A stretch of 46,607 nucleotides of DNA, taken from the NCBI GenBank assembly GCA_947625755.1, contig CANQPJ010000017.1:1-46607 (forward strand), in the 5' to 3' direction. The first letter of the stretch is position 1. The number at the start of each line of letters is the position of its first letter. Source of the DNA: an uncultured Lachnospiraceae bacterium. GTDB lineage: Bacteria; Bacillota; Clostridia; Lachnospirales; Lachnospiraceae. Under the pieces are notes generated by a model, which was not told the DNA's origin, did not search any database, and saw only the letters and a list, made by a program, of their open reading frames with translations. Made by a program: the position numbers and the translations under genes. Shown piece after piece: positions 28,082 to 36,994 of the stretch.

Positions 28082-29902
28082 TTAATTATAATGTTTTGCC
28101 TGTGTGTTATACATATTAGCATAAAATCCATTCGGAATATTCATTAATTCATCATGACTTCCATCCTCAATAATCTTTCCACCGTCAAATACAATAATTC
28201 TATCGCAAAATCTACAGGAAGATAACCGGTGAGAAATATACACTGCTGTCTTTCCTCCTACCAGACTGTCAAAATGCTGATATACTTCATACTCTGCAAC
28301 CGGATCAAGAGCAGCCGTTGGTTCATCTAAAATTACCACCGGTGAATCTTTATACAACGCCCGAACGATAGAAAGTTTCTGCGCCTGCCCTCCTGACGGC
28401 TCAATTCCGGACTTGTCAAACATTTTATAAAGATTTGTCCCATCTTTCTTTTCTAACGAATTAACCCATTCATCCAGTTCTATGAGGTTATATAATTTCC
28501 ATAGTTTATCATCTATTCCAATATCATCAGAATGTTCCAATGCTATATTTTCTCTAATGGTAAATGCCAATAATTTATAGTCCTGGAATACAACGGACAA
28601 AAGTTTAATATATTCTGCATACTCATATTGATTGATATTAACACCGTTCAACAGTATCTCACCTTCAGTTACATTGTAGAGTCTGCAAAGCAATTTAATA
28701 AAGGTTGTTTTTCCGGCGCCGTTCTGTCCGACAATGGATAAATGTTCTCCTCCATGAATTGTTGTGCTGATATTTTTTAATATATAGACATCTGTATTTG
28801 GATATTTAAAGCTGACATTCCGAAACTCTATCGTCGGAGCCTCTATAATGTCCGGAAGCTTCATAGAAGATTCTTTTTCCTTTTTCTCCTCTTCACTAAC
28901 CATATCCATATACTCTAGAAAATATTTGAGAACTGAAGATGTATATCTTAACTGGAATACGCCTTGAGATACATTTTGCATTGATTCTTTAAACTGAATG
29001 GTAGACTGCACCAGACTGCTGAAATCACCAATGGTTACTTTCTTTAGCAGGGTATTCATTCCCAAAATAATATAAATGCTGATATTACAGATTTGCGTTA
29101 CCGAAACATCCACTTTGCGATATTTCCACTGCTTCAGCATATATTTTTTGGCCACTTCATAGATATTTTTTCCCATTGCCTCCTGATTTTTTAAAATCAT
29201 CTTTGGCGCATCATATATTCTAATATCTTTTGCATACTGACTTCCTGTAAGATTGTCCATATAATAATCCTGTTCTCTTGTCTGGTCAGCATAAATTCCA
29301 TAATATGTTTCTCCAATTTTTGTATTTTTCATGGTCATTATAGTGTTTATTACAAAGCTGACTGTTATTGGTATTAACAGTATATAAGAACAGTGGACAA
29401 CCAGATAAAATACTCCTGCCAATACAAAAATGTTAGAAATAACATTTACCAGACCATCTGTAATTCCCTGAACCAGATTGGTCTCCTCAAATGCTCTCTC
29501 CGCTCTCTTGATTTTGTCCAGCATTTGTGAGTTTTCAGTGTATTCAAACTTCATTTTCATGGTGCTGATACTTAATTTCATATGTATAATCCTGTCAAAC
29601 TGGTCATTGCAGTAATATTGTTTTTCATCGGCAAATTTTTGTATAATCCGATGTAATAAAGTACCGATACAAATAAACGCTGCCCAGAAAACAATTTTTT
29701 GCATGTCCCGGTTTTCATCATATGCAATCTCATTAATGAGATATTTGGTGCCTATAATGGTAATAAATGGTCCAATACTATTTACCACAATGCCGAGGAT
29801 GATGTAAAAATAATATAAGGGGATTTCTTTCCATGCAAATAATCCAAAATATTTTATACAACCGGCAATATCCTTCATTTGTCTTTTTATATTTTTAAAC
29901 AT
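28082..29902 (-). CDS. ABC exporter half-transporter (permease-ATPase), second subunit
   Basis: A 606-residue type IV ABC protein, a six-helix membrane domain followed by a nucleotide-binding domain. It has Walker A GQNGAGKTTF, signature PSGGQAQKLSIVRAL (the first residue of LSGGQ is Pro), Walker B VVILDEPTAALDP and H-loop YISHRLSS. With its neighbour it forms a heterodimer that probably exports peptides or hydrophobic compounds. A start at 29956 is possible but the ATG at 29902, overlapping the upstream stop by eight bases and preceded by AGGGGAG, is preferred. The altered signature may mark a degenerate ATP site. Confidence 0.92.
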   Translation of the reverse strand: MFKNIKRQMKDIAGCIKYFGLFAWKEIPLYYFYIILGIVVNSIGPFITIIGTKYLINEIAYDENRDMQKIVFWAAFICIGTLLHRIIQKFADEKQYYCNDQFDRIIHMKLSISTMKMKFEYTENSQMLDKIKRAERAFEETNLVQGITDGLVNVISNIFVLAGVFYLVVHCSYILLIPITVSFVINTIMTMKNTKIGETYYGIYADQTREQDYYMDNLTGSQYAKDIRIYDAPKMILKNQEAMGKNIYEVAKKYMLKQWKYRKVDVSVTQICNISIYIILGMNTLLKKVTIGDFSSLVQSTIQFKESMQNVSQGVFQLRYTSSVLKYFLEYMDMVSEEEKKEKESSMKLPDIIEAPTIEFRNVSFKYPNTDVYILKNISTTIHGGEHLSIVGQNGAGKTTFIKLLCRLYNVTEGEILLNGVNINQYEYAEYIKLLSVVFQDYKLLAFTIRENIALEHSDDIGIDDKLWKLYNLIELDEWVNSLEKKDGTNLYKMFDKSGIEPSGGQAQKLSIVRALYKDSPVVILDEPTAALDPVAEYEVYQHFDSLVGGKTAVYISHRLSSCRFCDRIIVFDGGKIIEDGSHDELMNIPNGFYANMYNTQAKHYN

Positions 29903-31784
29903 CTGCCTCACTCCCCTCTGTGTAATACTGCGCCTGAACATGATACATATGGGCATACTTGCCTGCTTTCTCCATCAATTCGTCATGGGTACCCAGCTCT
30001 GCAACTGCCCCATCTTCAAATAAGACAATCTGGTCGCAAAAACGGGTACTGGACAATCTGTGAGAAATAAATATAGAAGTTTTTCCCTCAACCATCTTAT
30101 TAAATTCCTGATACATTTTATCTTCTGCCAATGCATCCAGCGCCGCTGTAGGTTCATCCAGTACGATAACACTTCTGTCCTGATACAGCGCTCTCGCCAT
30201 AGCCAGACGCTGTCTTTCTCCTCCCGACAGGTCAATGCCTTTTACGTCAAAAATTTTCAATAACTGGGTTTCTACTCCCTTTTCAAGTTTTTCTATTTTT
30301 TTATCTAAACCACTTCTCTCTAATGCATAATTCACAATATCCATGTCGGTATCTTCACGCTCTCTCATAGATACATTCTCCCAAATAGGATAAGAGAACA
30401 CTTCAACATTTTGAAACACCGGTGCAAAAATTTTCTGATAGGCTGTTCTATCATACATTTTTACATCTGTTCCATTTAAAAGGATTCTTCCTTTTGTCGG
30501 TTCATAAAGCCGCATTAACAATTTGGTCAATGTAGTCTTTCCTGCGCCGTTGATACCTACAATAGCCAGTTTCATCCCGGCTTTAATGGTCAAATTCAAA
30601 TTTTTTAACACGAATTTTTCATGCCCTGGATATCGGAAAGAAACATTTTCAAATGTAAACTCATACCCTTCTAAATGAATATCTGTAATTGTTCCTTCCT
30701 TCTTTTCTGCATCCGGTTCGTCTTCCTTCCAATCCATAAACGTTCTGAAATCGTCCATTTGCATCTTGTTCATATTCATCCAAACCAGATTTGCAAACAA
30801 ATCGGAGGTAGCTACAGAAAAAGTTTCCACAAGACCTATGTATAATACAAAATCAGAAATACTCATTCCCCGCTCAAAAACCATATAAATCAGGGCGGAA
30901 TAGAGGAGGACATTTTGAATCAACCGGTAAGTACTCATCCGGACTTCGCTCATAATCCATCCATTGTGATGCCAATTACATGCTTTGAAAAATACAGTAT
31001 TAATATCCTTCCAGATTTTCTCAATCCAGTTTGCCATACCAAACAACCGTATATCCTTGGCGAAATTAAAATCTCTTGTGGTCTGCGCCAGATAATAGTG
31101 CTTGCGCCAATTTCCTTCCATGACATCCCTGAATTCTCTTTTTCCCCATTCCATCGTATTATTAAATTCCTTATATCTGATAAAAGACAGTAAAGCAAGA
31201 ACCACTACTAGCAGTGGATGAATAAATACAATGGCAGCTCCTGCCAGAACCGTTGTCAGAAAGTGACTTGTAGCGTCTTTCATTCGCATACAGTACCCGT
31301 GAAATCCTGCCCCGTAATATAATGCGCGTTTTGCTCTGTTGGTTAAATCCAGAAAATCGGGATTTTCCATATTTTTAAAATCTGTTGTAAAAACTTTATT
31401 TAGATAAGAACCCATCAGCTTATATTGAACTTTGTCAAATCCGTAATCACCTGTTACGTCTAATTTTTGAATAATCAGCCCCATAACAAGCATAATCACT
31501 CCTACCAAAGATAAAACAATAATCATCTTTTTCACTGTGACACCCATGGAAACCATTTCCAATGCAATTTTAGGTAAATAGACGCCAATCAGCATATTCA
31601 ATGCCGAAAAGATACCAAATGCCAGTATCACAATAATAAATACTTTATTATATTTCCATGATGTTTTGATGGCATAGATAAAATTATTAATCATACCATA
31701 TTTATGTGATTGGATTCCCTGAAATTCTTTTTCTTCTTTCTTCCTATCAAACAATTTCCTGATTTTACTTAAAATGTTCTTCAT
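29895..31784 (-). CDS. ABC exporter half-transporter (permease-ATPase), first subunit
   Basis: A 629-residue half-transporter with six membrane segments and a C-terminal ATPase. It has Walker A GINGAGKTTLTK, a canonical signature LSGGERQRLAMARAL, Walker B VIVLDEPTAALDAL and H-loop FISHRLSS. It pairs with the overlapping downstream gene, the usual arrangement for heterodimeric exporters of antimicrobial peptides or drugs. No peptidase domain is present, so any precursor would not be cleaved by this protein. The HTH gene lies 57 bases upstream on the same strand. Confidence 0.93.
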   Translation of the reverse strand: MKNILSKIRKLFDRKKEEKEFQGIQSHKYGMINNFIYAIKTSWKYNKVFIIVILAFGIFSALNMLIGVYLPKIALEMVSMGVTVKKMIIVLSLVGVIMLVMGLIIQKLDVTGDYGFDKVQYKLMGSYLNKVFTTDFKNMENPDFLDLTNRAKRALYYGAGFHGYCMRMKDATSHFLTTVLAGAAIVFIHPLLVVVLALLSFIRYKEFNNTMEWGKREFRDVMEGNWRKHYYLAQTTRDFNFAKDIRLFGMANWIEKIWKDINTVFFKACNWHHNGWIMSEVRMSTYRLIQNVLLYSALIYMVFERGMSISDFVLYIGLVETFSVATSDLFANLVWMNMNKMQMDDFRTFMDWKEDEPDAEKKEGTITDIHLEGYEFTFENVSFRYPGHEKFVLKNLNLTIKAGMKLAIVGINGAGKTTLTKLLMRLYEPTKGRILLNGTDVKMYDRTAYQKIFAPVFQNVEVFSYPIWENVSMREREDTDMDIVNYALERSGLDKKIEKLEKGVETQLLKIFDVKGIDLSGGERQRLAMARALYQDRSVIVLDEPTAALDALAEDKMYQEFNKMVEGKTSIFISHRLSSTRFCDQIVLFEDGAVAELGTHDELMEKAGKYAHMYHVQAQYYTEGSEADV

Positions 31785-31841
31785 AACTTCTCCTTATCAT
31801 TATTTATCCATTTTCATATTATCAGATATGATTCTTTCATA

Positions 31842-32240
31842 CTACTCTTTAAATGGCTTTTCTCCCAATTCCTTCAGTAATTGATTTACCTCACAAACCT
31901 TACAGACGCCTGCATCTAAAGCATACACCACTGTAAGATCCCGCTGACTGTTTGACGAAAAACTATACCCTGATACCTTAAGTAATTCTCTTGCCTCCCT
32001 TGAATTTAATTTTAAACAAATACAAACAGCCAGCGCAGTATCTTTTGAAGGATGATAGTTGCAGTCGGCAATAAATTTCGATATCAGTTTTCTGTCTATT
32101 CCTGCGTTTTCGCTCAGCTCACTGGTGCTGATATTATTTTTATATAAATATTCATTAACAATATTTCCAAACTTTCTTCTGTCGAGATTTTGATGAATAA
32201 ATTCTGACAAACCTTCGCAATCATATTTTGTATGACTCAT
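31842..32240 (-). CDS. XRE-like helix-turn-helix protein
   Basis: A 132-residue protein with a central Cro/CI-like HTH: FGNIVNEYLYKNNIS, then TSELSENAGIDRKLISKF, and a helix ending in AVCICLKLNSREARELL. The C-terminal part (VYALDAGVCKVCEVNQLL) contains a CxxC pair. An in-frame start at 32270 exists, but AGGAGAGG about nine bases before the ATG at 32240 favours MSHTKYD. It directly precedes the exporter pair and may control it. Confidence 0.82.
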   Translation of the reverse strand: MSHTKYDCEGLSEFIHQNLDRRKFGNIVNEYLYKNNISTSELSENAGIDRKLISKFIADCNYHPSKDTALAVCICLKLNSREARELLKVSGYSFSSNSQRDLTVVYALDAGVCKVCEVNQLLKELGEKPFKE

Positions 32241-32311
32241 TTTTCTGTTCCTCTCCTGTGTTTTGTACAATAATCCGTTTGCTTTTTAAAGCCTGTTTTG
32301 GCAAAGAAAAA

Positions 32312-32337
32312 GCGATTTAGGGATAATCCTAAATCGC
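32312..32337 (-). terminator. Terminator of the 48-codon unit
   Basis: GCGATTTAGG, a 6-base loop and the exact complement, followed by TTTTTC on the minus strand. It lies 46 bases after the stop of the small ORF and about 70 bases before the HTH gene. A smaller hairpin GCACGA/TCGTGC (32356-32372) precedes it. Confidence 0.88.
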
Positions 32338-32382
32338 ATAATATACATCTATACTGCACGATTTATTCGTGCCAAAAATCTG

Positions 32383-32529
32383 TCAGAAAGCCTCATCCGA
32401 CAATGTCAGCCTCCCGGAGTTACAAAATGGCACGCACCCTATCTGTCTTGCGAACATATTTCCTGTATGCTTCAAATCACATTTTACAATATAAAAATGT
32501 TTCGTATCATTGGCTGATAAAGCTCGCAT
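32383..32529 (-). CDS. Possible 48-residue microprotein with three cysteines
   Basis: An ATG at 32529 with AAAGGAG eight bases upstream opens 48 codons to TGA at 32383. The product begins MRALSANDTKHFYIVKCD, contains Cys17, Cys32 and Cys36, and ends SGRLTLSDEAF. It has a promoter about 40 bases upstream and an intrinsic terminator after it, so it forms a complete unit of about 260 bases. No signal peptide or double-glycine leader is seen. I recognise no family. It could instead be a structured small RNA whose frame is accidental; the good ribosome site favours translation. Confidence 0.55.
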   Translation of the reverse strand: MRALSANDTKHFYIVKCDLKHTGNMFARQIGCVPFCNSGRLTLSDEAF

Positions 32530-32570
32530 TTTGTATTCTCCTTTCTACATTATTTACATCTCATGGAAAA

Positions 32571-32599
32571 AGTATAACACACCCTTTTCATGATAACAA
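32571..32599 (-). promoter_or_regulatory. Promoter of the 48-codon unit
   Basis: TTGTTA (32594-32599 as complement), 17 bases, TATACT (32571-32576). The predicted start near 32564 gives a 35-base leader with AAAGGAG. Confidence 0.7.
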
Positions 32600-32712
32600 T
32601 CCAAAATATGAATTGTCGCTTTGAAAGCGAAAAAAGGCTTTTCTGCTTATTCATAAAATATATTTCTTATAGCAAACCTTTTTTGCACACTGCATATAAT
32701 ATATTAAAAACT

Positions 32713-33213
32713 ATGGATTTCACAATGATGAACTGCAAACAAAATTTTTTAGATATTATACAATATTCTTATCCTGATGCCTACGCTAATATCTATGGAA
32801 ACGACCAGTATCCATGTCTAAAAGGAATGGCTCGATTCTATAGCACCTCATATGGCGGAACCCTTGTGGAGGTAGAAGTATATAATCTTCCTCTTTTGTC
32901 AGACACTTCTCCAAGTTCCTTCTATGGTATGCATATACATGAAAACGGAGACTGTACTCCGCCTTTCGACAAGACCGGCGACCATTATAATCCATGTAAT
33001 ACCCCTCACCCTATGCACGCCGGCGATATGCCTGCGCTTCTGGGAAATAATGGATATGCTTACTCTGTATTCTACACAGAACGGTATCAGCCGGACAATA
33101 TCATCGGACGTTCCATTATTATTCATTCACATGCAGATGATTATATGACAGAGCCTTCGGGTAATTCGGGCAAAAAAATTGGCTGCGGAATAATTAAGAG
33201 GTATTGTAGGTAA
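32713..33213 (+). CDS. Cu/Zn superoxide dismutase family protein
   Basis: A cytosolic protein of about 166 residues with the SOD1 fold; no signal peptide is seen. All metal ligands of the family can be placed: HIH (GMHIHENGDC), HYNP, HP, HAGD and IIIHSHADD. The disulfide cysteines are in GDC and GCGII. In GNSGKKIGCG the arginine that guides superoxide in typical enzymes is Lys. The start is uncertain: no Shine-Dalgarno precedes the ATG at 32713 or the ATG pair at 32725. An open frame extends to 32590 but overlaps the divergent promoter. Activity is plausible, not certain. Confidence 0.85.
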   Translation: MDFTMMNCKQNFLDIIQYSYPDAYANIYGNDQYPCLKGMARFYSTSYGGTLVEVEVYNLPLLSDTSPSSFYGMHIHENGDCTPPFDKTGDHYNPCNTPHPMHAGDMPALLGNNGYAYSVFYTERYQPDNIIGRSIIIHSHADDYMTEPSGNSGKKIGCGIIKRYCR

Positions 33214-33228
33214 CACTACAATACCTCT
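33197..33228. terminator. Hairpin between convergent genes
   Basis: A perfect 13-bp stem AGAGGTATTGTAG / CTACAATACCTCT; the stop codon of the SOD-like gene lies in its 6-base loop. It is followed by TTATCATTT on the plus strand and lies eight bases past the DUF1846 stop on the minus strand, so it may serve both genes. Confidence 0.75.
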
Positions 33229-33235
33229 TTATCAT

Positions 33236-34726
33236 TTACTGTTTATGATATTTTCTATCGTTCTGTTCATATTTTGGTTCACAAGTCAGCTGAATCCCCA
33301 GCTTTTTTATAGTCTTTTCATCAATAGATGATAAAAGAACCGTGGAATGTGCATCACAGCCTTTTAAAAGCGGTATCTGTTTCATCGCATGTTTGGCGTT
33401 CTCATTATGGGAGGCTGTAGCTGACAATGCAATCAGTATTTCATCTGTATGAAGCCTTGGGTTTTTACTTCCCAGATAATTGGTTTTTAATGTCTGTATC
33501 GGCTCAATCGCCTCCGGAGTAATCAGTTTAATATCATCATCAATATTTCCAAGAGATTTCAATGCATTTAAAAGCGCTGCTGCCGAAGCGCCCAACAAAT
33601 CTGTCGTACGTCCGGTTACAATTTTTCCATCAGGAAGTTCTATTGCGGTTGCCGGCTTGTTCTCTGTTTTCTTTTCTTTTTCAATGGCAGCTACTGCAAC
33701 AGCCCTATCCTTCAATGTAATGCCTGCCTGTTTCATTAAAATTTCCAGCTTGGATATGTTATCCTTTGTCGTTCCCTTACGCCTTTTTTCACAAAGAGCT
33801 TTGTAATACCTGCGGATAATTTCCTGCTTTGAGGCTTTACAGCATACTTCGTCATCAAAAATACAATTTCCTGCCATATTTACACCCATATCGGTTGGTG
33901 ATTTGTATGGACTTTCCCCAAAAATCAATTCAAACATTGCATTGACCACAGGAAAAATTTCAATATCTCTATTATAATTAACACTGGTCTTTCCATATGC
34001 TGAAAGATGGAAAGAATCAATCATGTTGACATCATTTAAATCTGCTGTAGCTGCTTCGTAGGCAAGATTAACCGGATGTTCAAGCGGTATATTCCAGATA
34101 GGAAAAGTTTCAAACTTGGCGTATCCTGCATCTACTCCTCTTTTATGTTCATGGTATAACTGGGAAAGACACGTAGCCATTTTTCCACTGCCCGGACCCG
34201 GTGCAGTAATGACAACCAGCGGTCTTTCTGTCTCAATATAATCGTTTTTCCCATATCCCTCGTCACTTACAATATAATTTACATCACTTGGGTATCCCGG
34301 TATTTTATAATGTCTGTATGACTTAATTCCCAAGGACTCTAATCTCTTCTGAAACAACTCTGCTGCAGGCTGTCCGGCAAACTTTGTTAGGCAGACACTT
34401 CCCACAAACAATCCAACAGACTGAAACTCATCAATTAACCTTAAAACATCCATGTCATAGGTTATGCCATAGTCGCCTCGTACCTTGTTTTCCTCAATAT
34501 GCTCTGCATTGATTACAATAACAATTTCTGCTTTATCTTTTAGCTGCAACAGCATCTGTAGTTTTGAATCCGGCTCAAATCCCGGCAGCACTCTGGATGC
34601 GTGATAGTCATCAAACAATTTTCCGCCAAACTCAAGATAAAGTTTATTTCCAAACTGTGCAATTCTTTCATTAATATGCTCTGACTGCATTTTTAAGTAT
34701 TTTTCGTTATCAAATCCTTTTTTCAA
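33236..34726 (-). CDS. DUF1846 domain-containing protein
   Basis: A 496-residue protein recognised as DUF1846, a Bacillota family of unknown biochemical role and nucleotide-binding appearance. GFDNEKYLKMQSEHI is the usual N-terminus, ITAPGPGSGKMATCLSQ resembles a phosphate loop, and AGNCIFDDEVCCKASKQEI is conserved. The most likely start is the TTG at 34726, with GAGG nine bases upstream, giving MKKGFDNEK as in homologs. ATG codons at 34741 and 34786 are also in frame. It follows the pyrophosphatase gene after about 37 bases and is probably co-transcribed. Confidence 0.88.
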   Translation of the reverse strand: MKKGFDNEKYLKMQSEHINERIAQFGNKLYLEFGGKLFDDYHASRVLPGFEPDSKLQMLLQLKDKAEIVIVINAEHIEENKVRGDYGITYDMDVLRLIDEFQSVGLFVGSVCLTKFAGQPAAELFQKRLESLGIKSYRHYKIPGYPSDVNYIVSDEGYGKNDYIETERPLVVITAPGPGSGKMATCLSQLYHEHKRGVDAGYAKFETFPIWNIPLEHPVNLAYEAATADLNDVNMIDSFHLSAYGKTSVNYNRDIEIFPVVNAMFELIFGESPYKSPTDMGVNMAGNCIFDDEVCCKASKQEIIRRYYKALCEKRRKGTTKDNISKLEILMKQAGITLKDRAVAVAAIEKEKKTENKPATAIELPDGKIVTGRTTDLLGASAAALLNALKSLGNIDDDIKLITPEAIEPIQTLKTNYLGSKNPRLHTDEILIALSATASHNENAKHAMKQIPLLKGCDAHSTVLLSSIDEKTIKKLGIQLTCEPKYEQNDRKYHKQ

Positions 34727-34763
34727 TTTTACTAACCTCATTCGTATATTTTTAATATCTTTT

Positions 34764-36407
34764 TTACTGCTCGCCCTGTAAAACATTCATCATTGCAGGA
34801 ATTAACTGTTTCTTTCTGGATACGATTCCCTGCAGGACACATGCGCCATCCTCAATATTCATGCCAAAAGCATTTCGGATAACATCCGCCGTACCTTCGC
34901 CATAACAAATCAAGTCCGTGGATTCGTCTAATATATTCGTAAGCATAAAGAATACCATCTGTACGCCATGTTTCCCACATTCATACTGGAGGTGAGGAAC
35001 CAGCCGTTCCTTAATCATCTGTAATTCGTCCGATGCCATGGAACTAATCTGTCCCACACCAAAAACAACGTCTCCGGCAATAAATTTCTTAAAGTCCTGA
35101 TAGAAAATTTCCTCTGTCGTCTTTTCCGACAAATTGCTTCCTGCTTTAAACATATCTGCTGCAAATTTTTCTATGTCTATTTCTGCAATGCCTGCCATTT
35201 CCCTCGCTACCATCTGGTCTAATGATGTACAGGTAGGGGAACGAAACAACAATGTATCCGAAAGAATTGCCGCGCATAACAATCCCGCAATATCCTTTGG
35301 AACTTCTACACCCTTTTCCTGATACATCTGTCGCACAATAGTCGCCGTACAGCCTACCGGCTGATTTCTGAAAATAATTGGATTTTTCGTTTCGATTGTG
35401 CCAATTCTATGATGATCCACAATTTCAATAATATCTGCCTGCTCAATATTGTCTACAGCCTGCGACAATTCATTATGATCCACCAGAATAACTCTCTTTT
35501 TTTCAATATTTAAAAAGTTTCTGCGGGATACTGTTCCTACATATTTCCCATTTTTATCCAAAATCGGAAAGTTTCTAATCCTTGTCTTTCCCATAACAGT
35601 TTTTATTTTATCTGTAAAATCATCCATATGAAACGTAATCAGATTTTCCGACACCATAAGTGCCCTGACCGGCATACTCTGTTCAATCAATCTGGCTATC
35701 GCAAAGGAATCATGGGAAGTTGAGATTATAACGGTATTCTTTTCCCGCGCACAGCTTTTAACACTATCAGAAACCGGAACATCCATTCCAATTACAATGC
35801 AGCTTGCCTGCATTTCTATCGCGTTTAACTGGTCTTCCTGCCTGTCGCCAAGAATAACCAAATCGCCCGGTTCAATATATTTCTGTACAAGAAGGGGATT
35901 TGCTGCCCCAATCAATACCTTTCCTTTAAAAAATACGGAATTTTCATCTCCTACTAATATTTTACCATCCAGCGTCTCTGCAATATGTTTAAAGGGAGTA
36001 TGCGCCTCGGACAAAGATGACGGATTATGCTGCATCATATTATTGGTAATATCTGACATGGAGATAATGCCTTCGAGATTATTTTCATCATCTGTCATCG
36101 GTAATGTAATTGCATTGTTTTTCTGCATAAATTCCCATGCTTTTTTCACGGTAATCTCTTTTGACATTCCCGGCAGATGCCTGATTTCCATATCTTTCAC
36201 CTGTGTTCCCACATTTGGCATATAAGCCGGAGTCTGGGCGTTAAAATATTTTAAAACATATTCTGTCTCTTCATTAATCTGTCCTGCCCTTTTTGGTATA
36301 TATTTTCCTTCTTCTGTGTTGTTTTTCAAATATGCCAATGCAATGGCTGAACATATGGAGTCTGTATCGGGATTTTTATGCCCAATAATGTAACTTCTTT
36401 TCTGCAT
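34764..36407 (-). CDS. Putative manganese-dependent inorganic diphosphatase with CBS and DRTGG domains
   Basis: A DHH-family phosphoesterase of 547 residues that splits pyrophosphate. IIGHKNPDTDSICSA at the N-terminus and VDHHRIG hold the metal-binding Asp and His residues. Between them lie a CBS pair split by a DRTGG domain (residues about 70-300), which in related enzymes senses adenine nucleotides. A DHHA2 domain ends the protein. AAAAGGAG precedes the ATG. The promoter lies about 40 bases upstream, and repeat array B lies upstream of it. Confidence 0.93.
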   Translation of the reverse strand: MQKRSYIIGHKNPDTDSICSAIALAYLKNNTEEGKYIPKRAGQINEETEYVLKYFNAQTPAYMPNVGTQVKDMEIRHLPGMSKEITVKKAWEFMQKNNAITLPMTDDENNLEGIISMSDITNNMMQHNPSSLSEAHTPFKHIAETLDGKILVGDENSVFFKGKVLIGAANPLLVQKYIEPGDLVILGDRQEDQLNAIEMQASCIVIGMDVPVSDSVKSCAREKNTVIISTSHDSFAIARLIEQSMPVRALMVSENLITFHMDDFTDKIKTVMGKTRIRNFPILDKNGKYVGTVSRRNFLNIEKKRVILVDHNELSQAVDNIEQADIIEIVDHHRIGTIETKNPIIFRNQPVGCTATIVRQMYQEKGVEVPKDIAGLLCAAILSDTLLFRSPTCTSLDQMVAREMAGIAEIDIEKFAADMFKAGSNLSEKTTEEIFYQDFKKFIAGDVVFGVGQISSMASDELQMIKERLVPHLQYECGKHGVQMVFFMLTNILDESTDLICYGEGTADVIRNAFGMNIEDGACVLQGIVSRKKQLIPAMMNVLQGEQ

Positions 36408-36445
36408 TCAACTTCTCCTTTTTATTTTTGAACAAACTTATTTTT

Positions 36446-36474
36446 ATAATAGCATTTTTTTATTACACAAACAA
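36446..36474 (-). promoter_or_regulatory. Promoter of the diphosphatase gene
   Basis: TTGTTT (36469-36474 as complement), 17 bases, TATTAT (36446-36451). Farther upstream is a run of seven T then eight G on the plus strand (36561-36575). Confidence 0.6.
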
Positions 36475-36596
36475 TAAAAAAGGACAACACAACAGGAATT
36501 TTTAATAGTAAAGATAGAATAATGCAATTTCCTGATAACAAAAAAACGGAGTGTAAAAAGTTTTTTTGGGGGGGGATACATGATGGTGGGAAGGAA

Positions 36597-36933
36597 TTAC
36601 ATATATTTTGAGGAAAACAAGTCAAATATATATGTAAATTCTTGGGAATCCATGATGGGTGAGGAAGAAATTACATGTATTTTGGGGAAAACAAATCAAA
36701 TATATATGTAAATCTGTGGGAAATCCCTAACCTGTGAGAATCAATTACATATTTGCTTTGCAGAACAAACCAAATTTATATGTAAATTCTTGAAAAATCC
36801 ATGATGGGCGAGAATCAATTACATATATTTTGGGGAAAACAAATCAAATATATATGTAAATTTTTTCAAAATCCATAGCAAGTGAAAATATATTACATAT
36901 CTATATAAAATTATAAAATACTAATATATGTAA
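36597..36933. repeat. 74-bp tandem array B, five units
   Basis: Units begin at 36597, 36671, 36745, 36819 and 36893, exactly 74 bases apart, as in array A and in the same orientation. Each has a 41-bp inverted repeat (TTACATATAT / ATATATGTAA) and a 33-base linker ending GAGAATCAA or similar. Units 1, 2 and 4 share TTTTG(A/G)GGAAAACAA in the centre. Unit 5 is the same internally divergent variant as in array A. Both arrays are 337 bases long. No open frame is seen. Confidence 0.93.
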
Positions 36934-36954
36934 ATTATAAATATAGAATGACAA

Positions 36955-36984
36955 AACCTGCCTCCGCATTAGCGGAGGCAGGTT
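36955..36984 (-). terminator. Terminator of the Dlt-like operon (hairpin P2 of element B)
   Basis: A perfect 13-bp stem AACCTGCCTCCGC with a 4-base loop, followed by TTGTCATTC on the minus strand. It matches the gltBD terminator at 17080 in flank and position. Two stem pairs are exchanged (T-A and A-T there, C-G and C-G here). Confidence 0.75.
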
Positions 36985-36994
36985 CTGTCAACCA

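Noticed and set aside
32298-32624. 108-residue plus-strand ORF
   Set aside because: It is antisense to the 48-codon unit and includes its terminator and promoter; no ribosome site.
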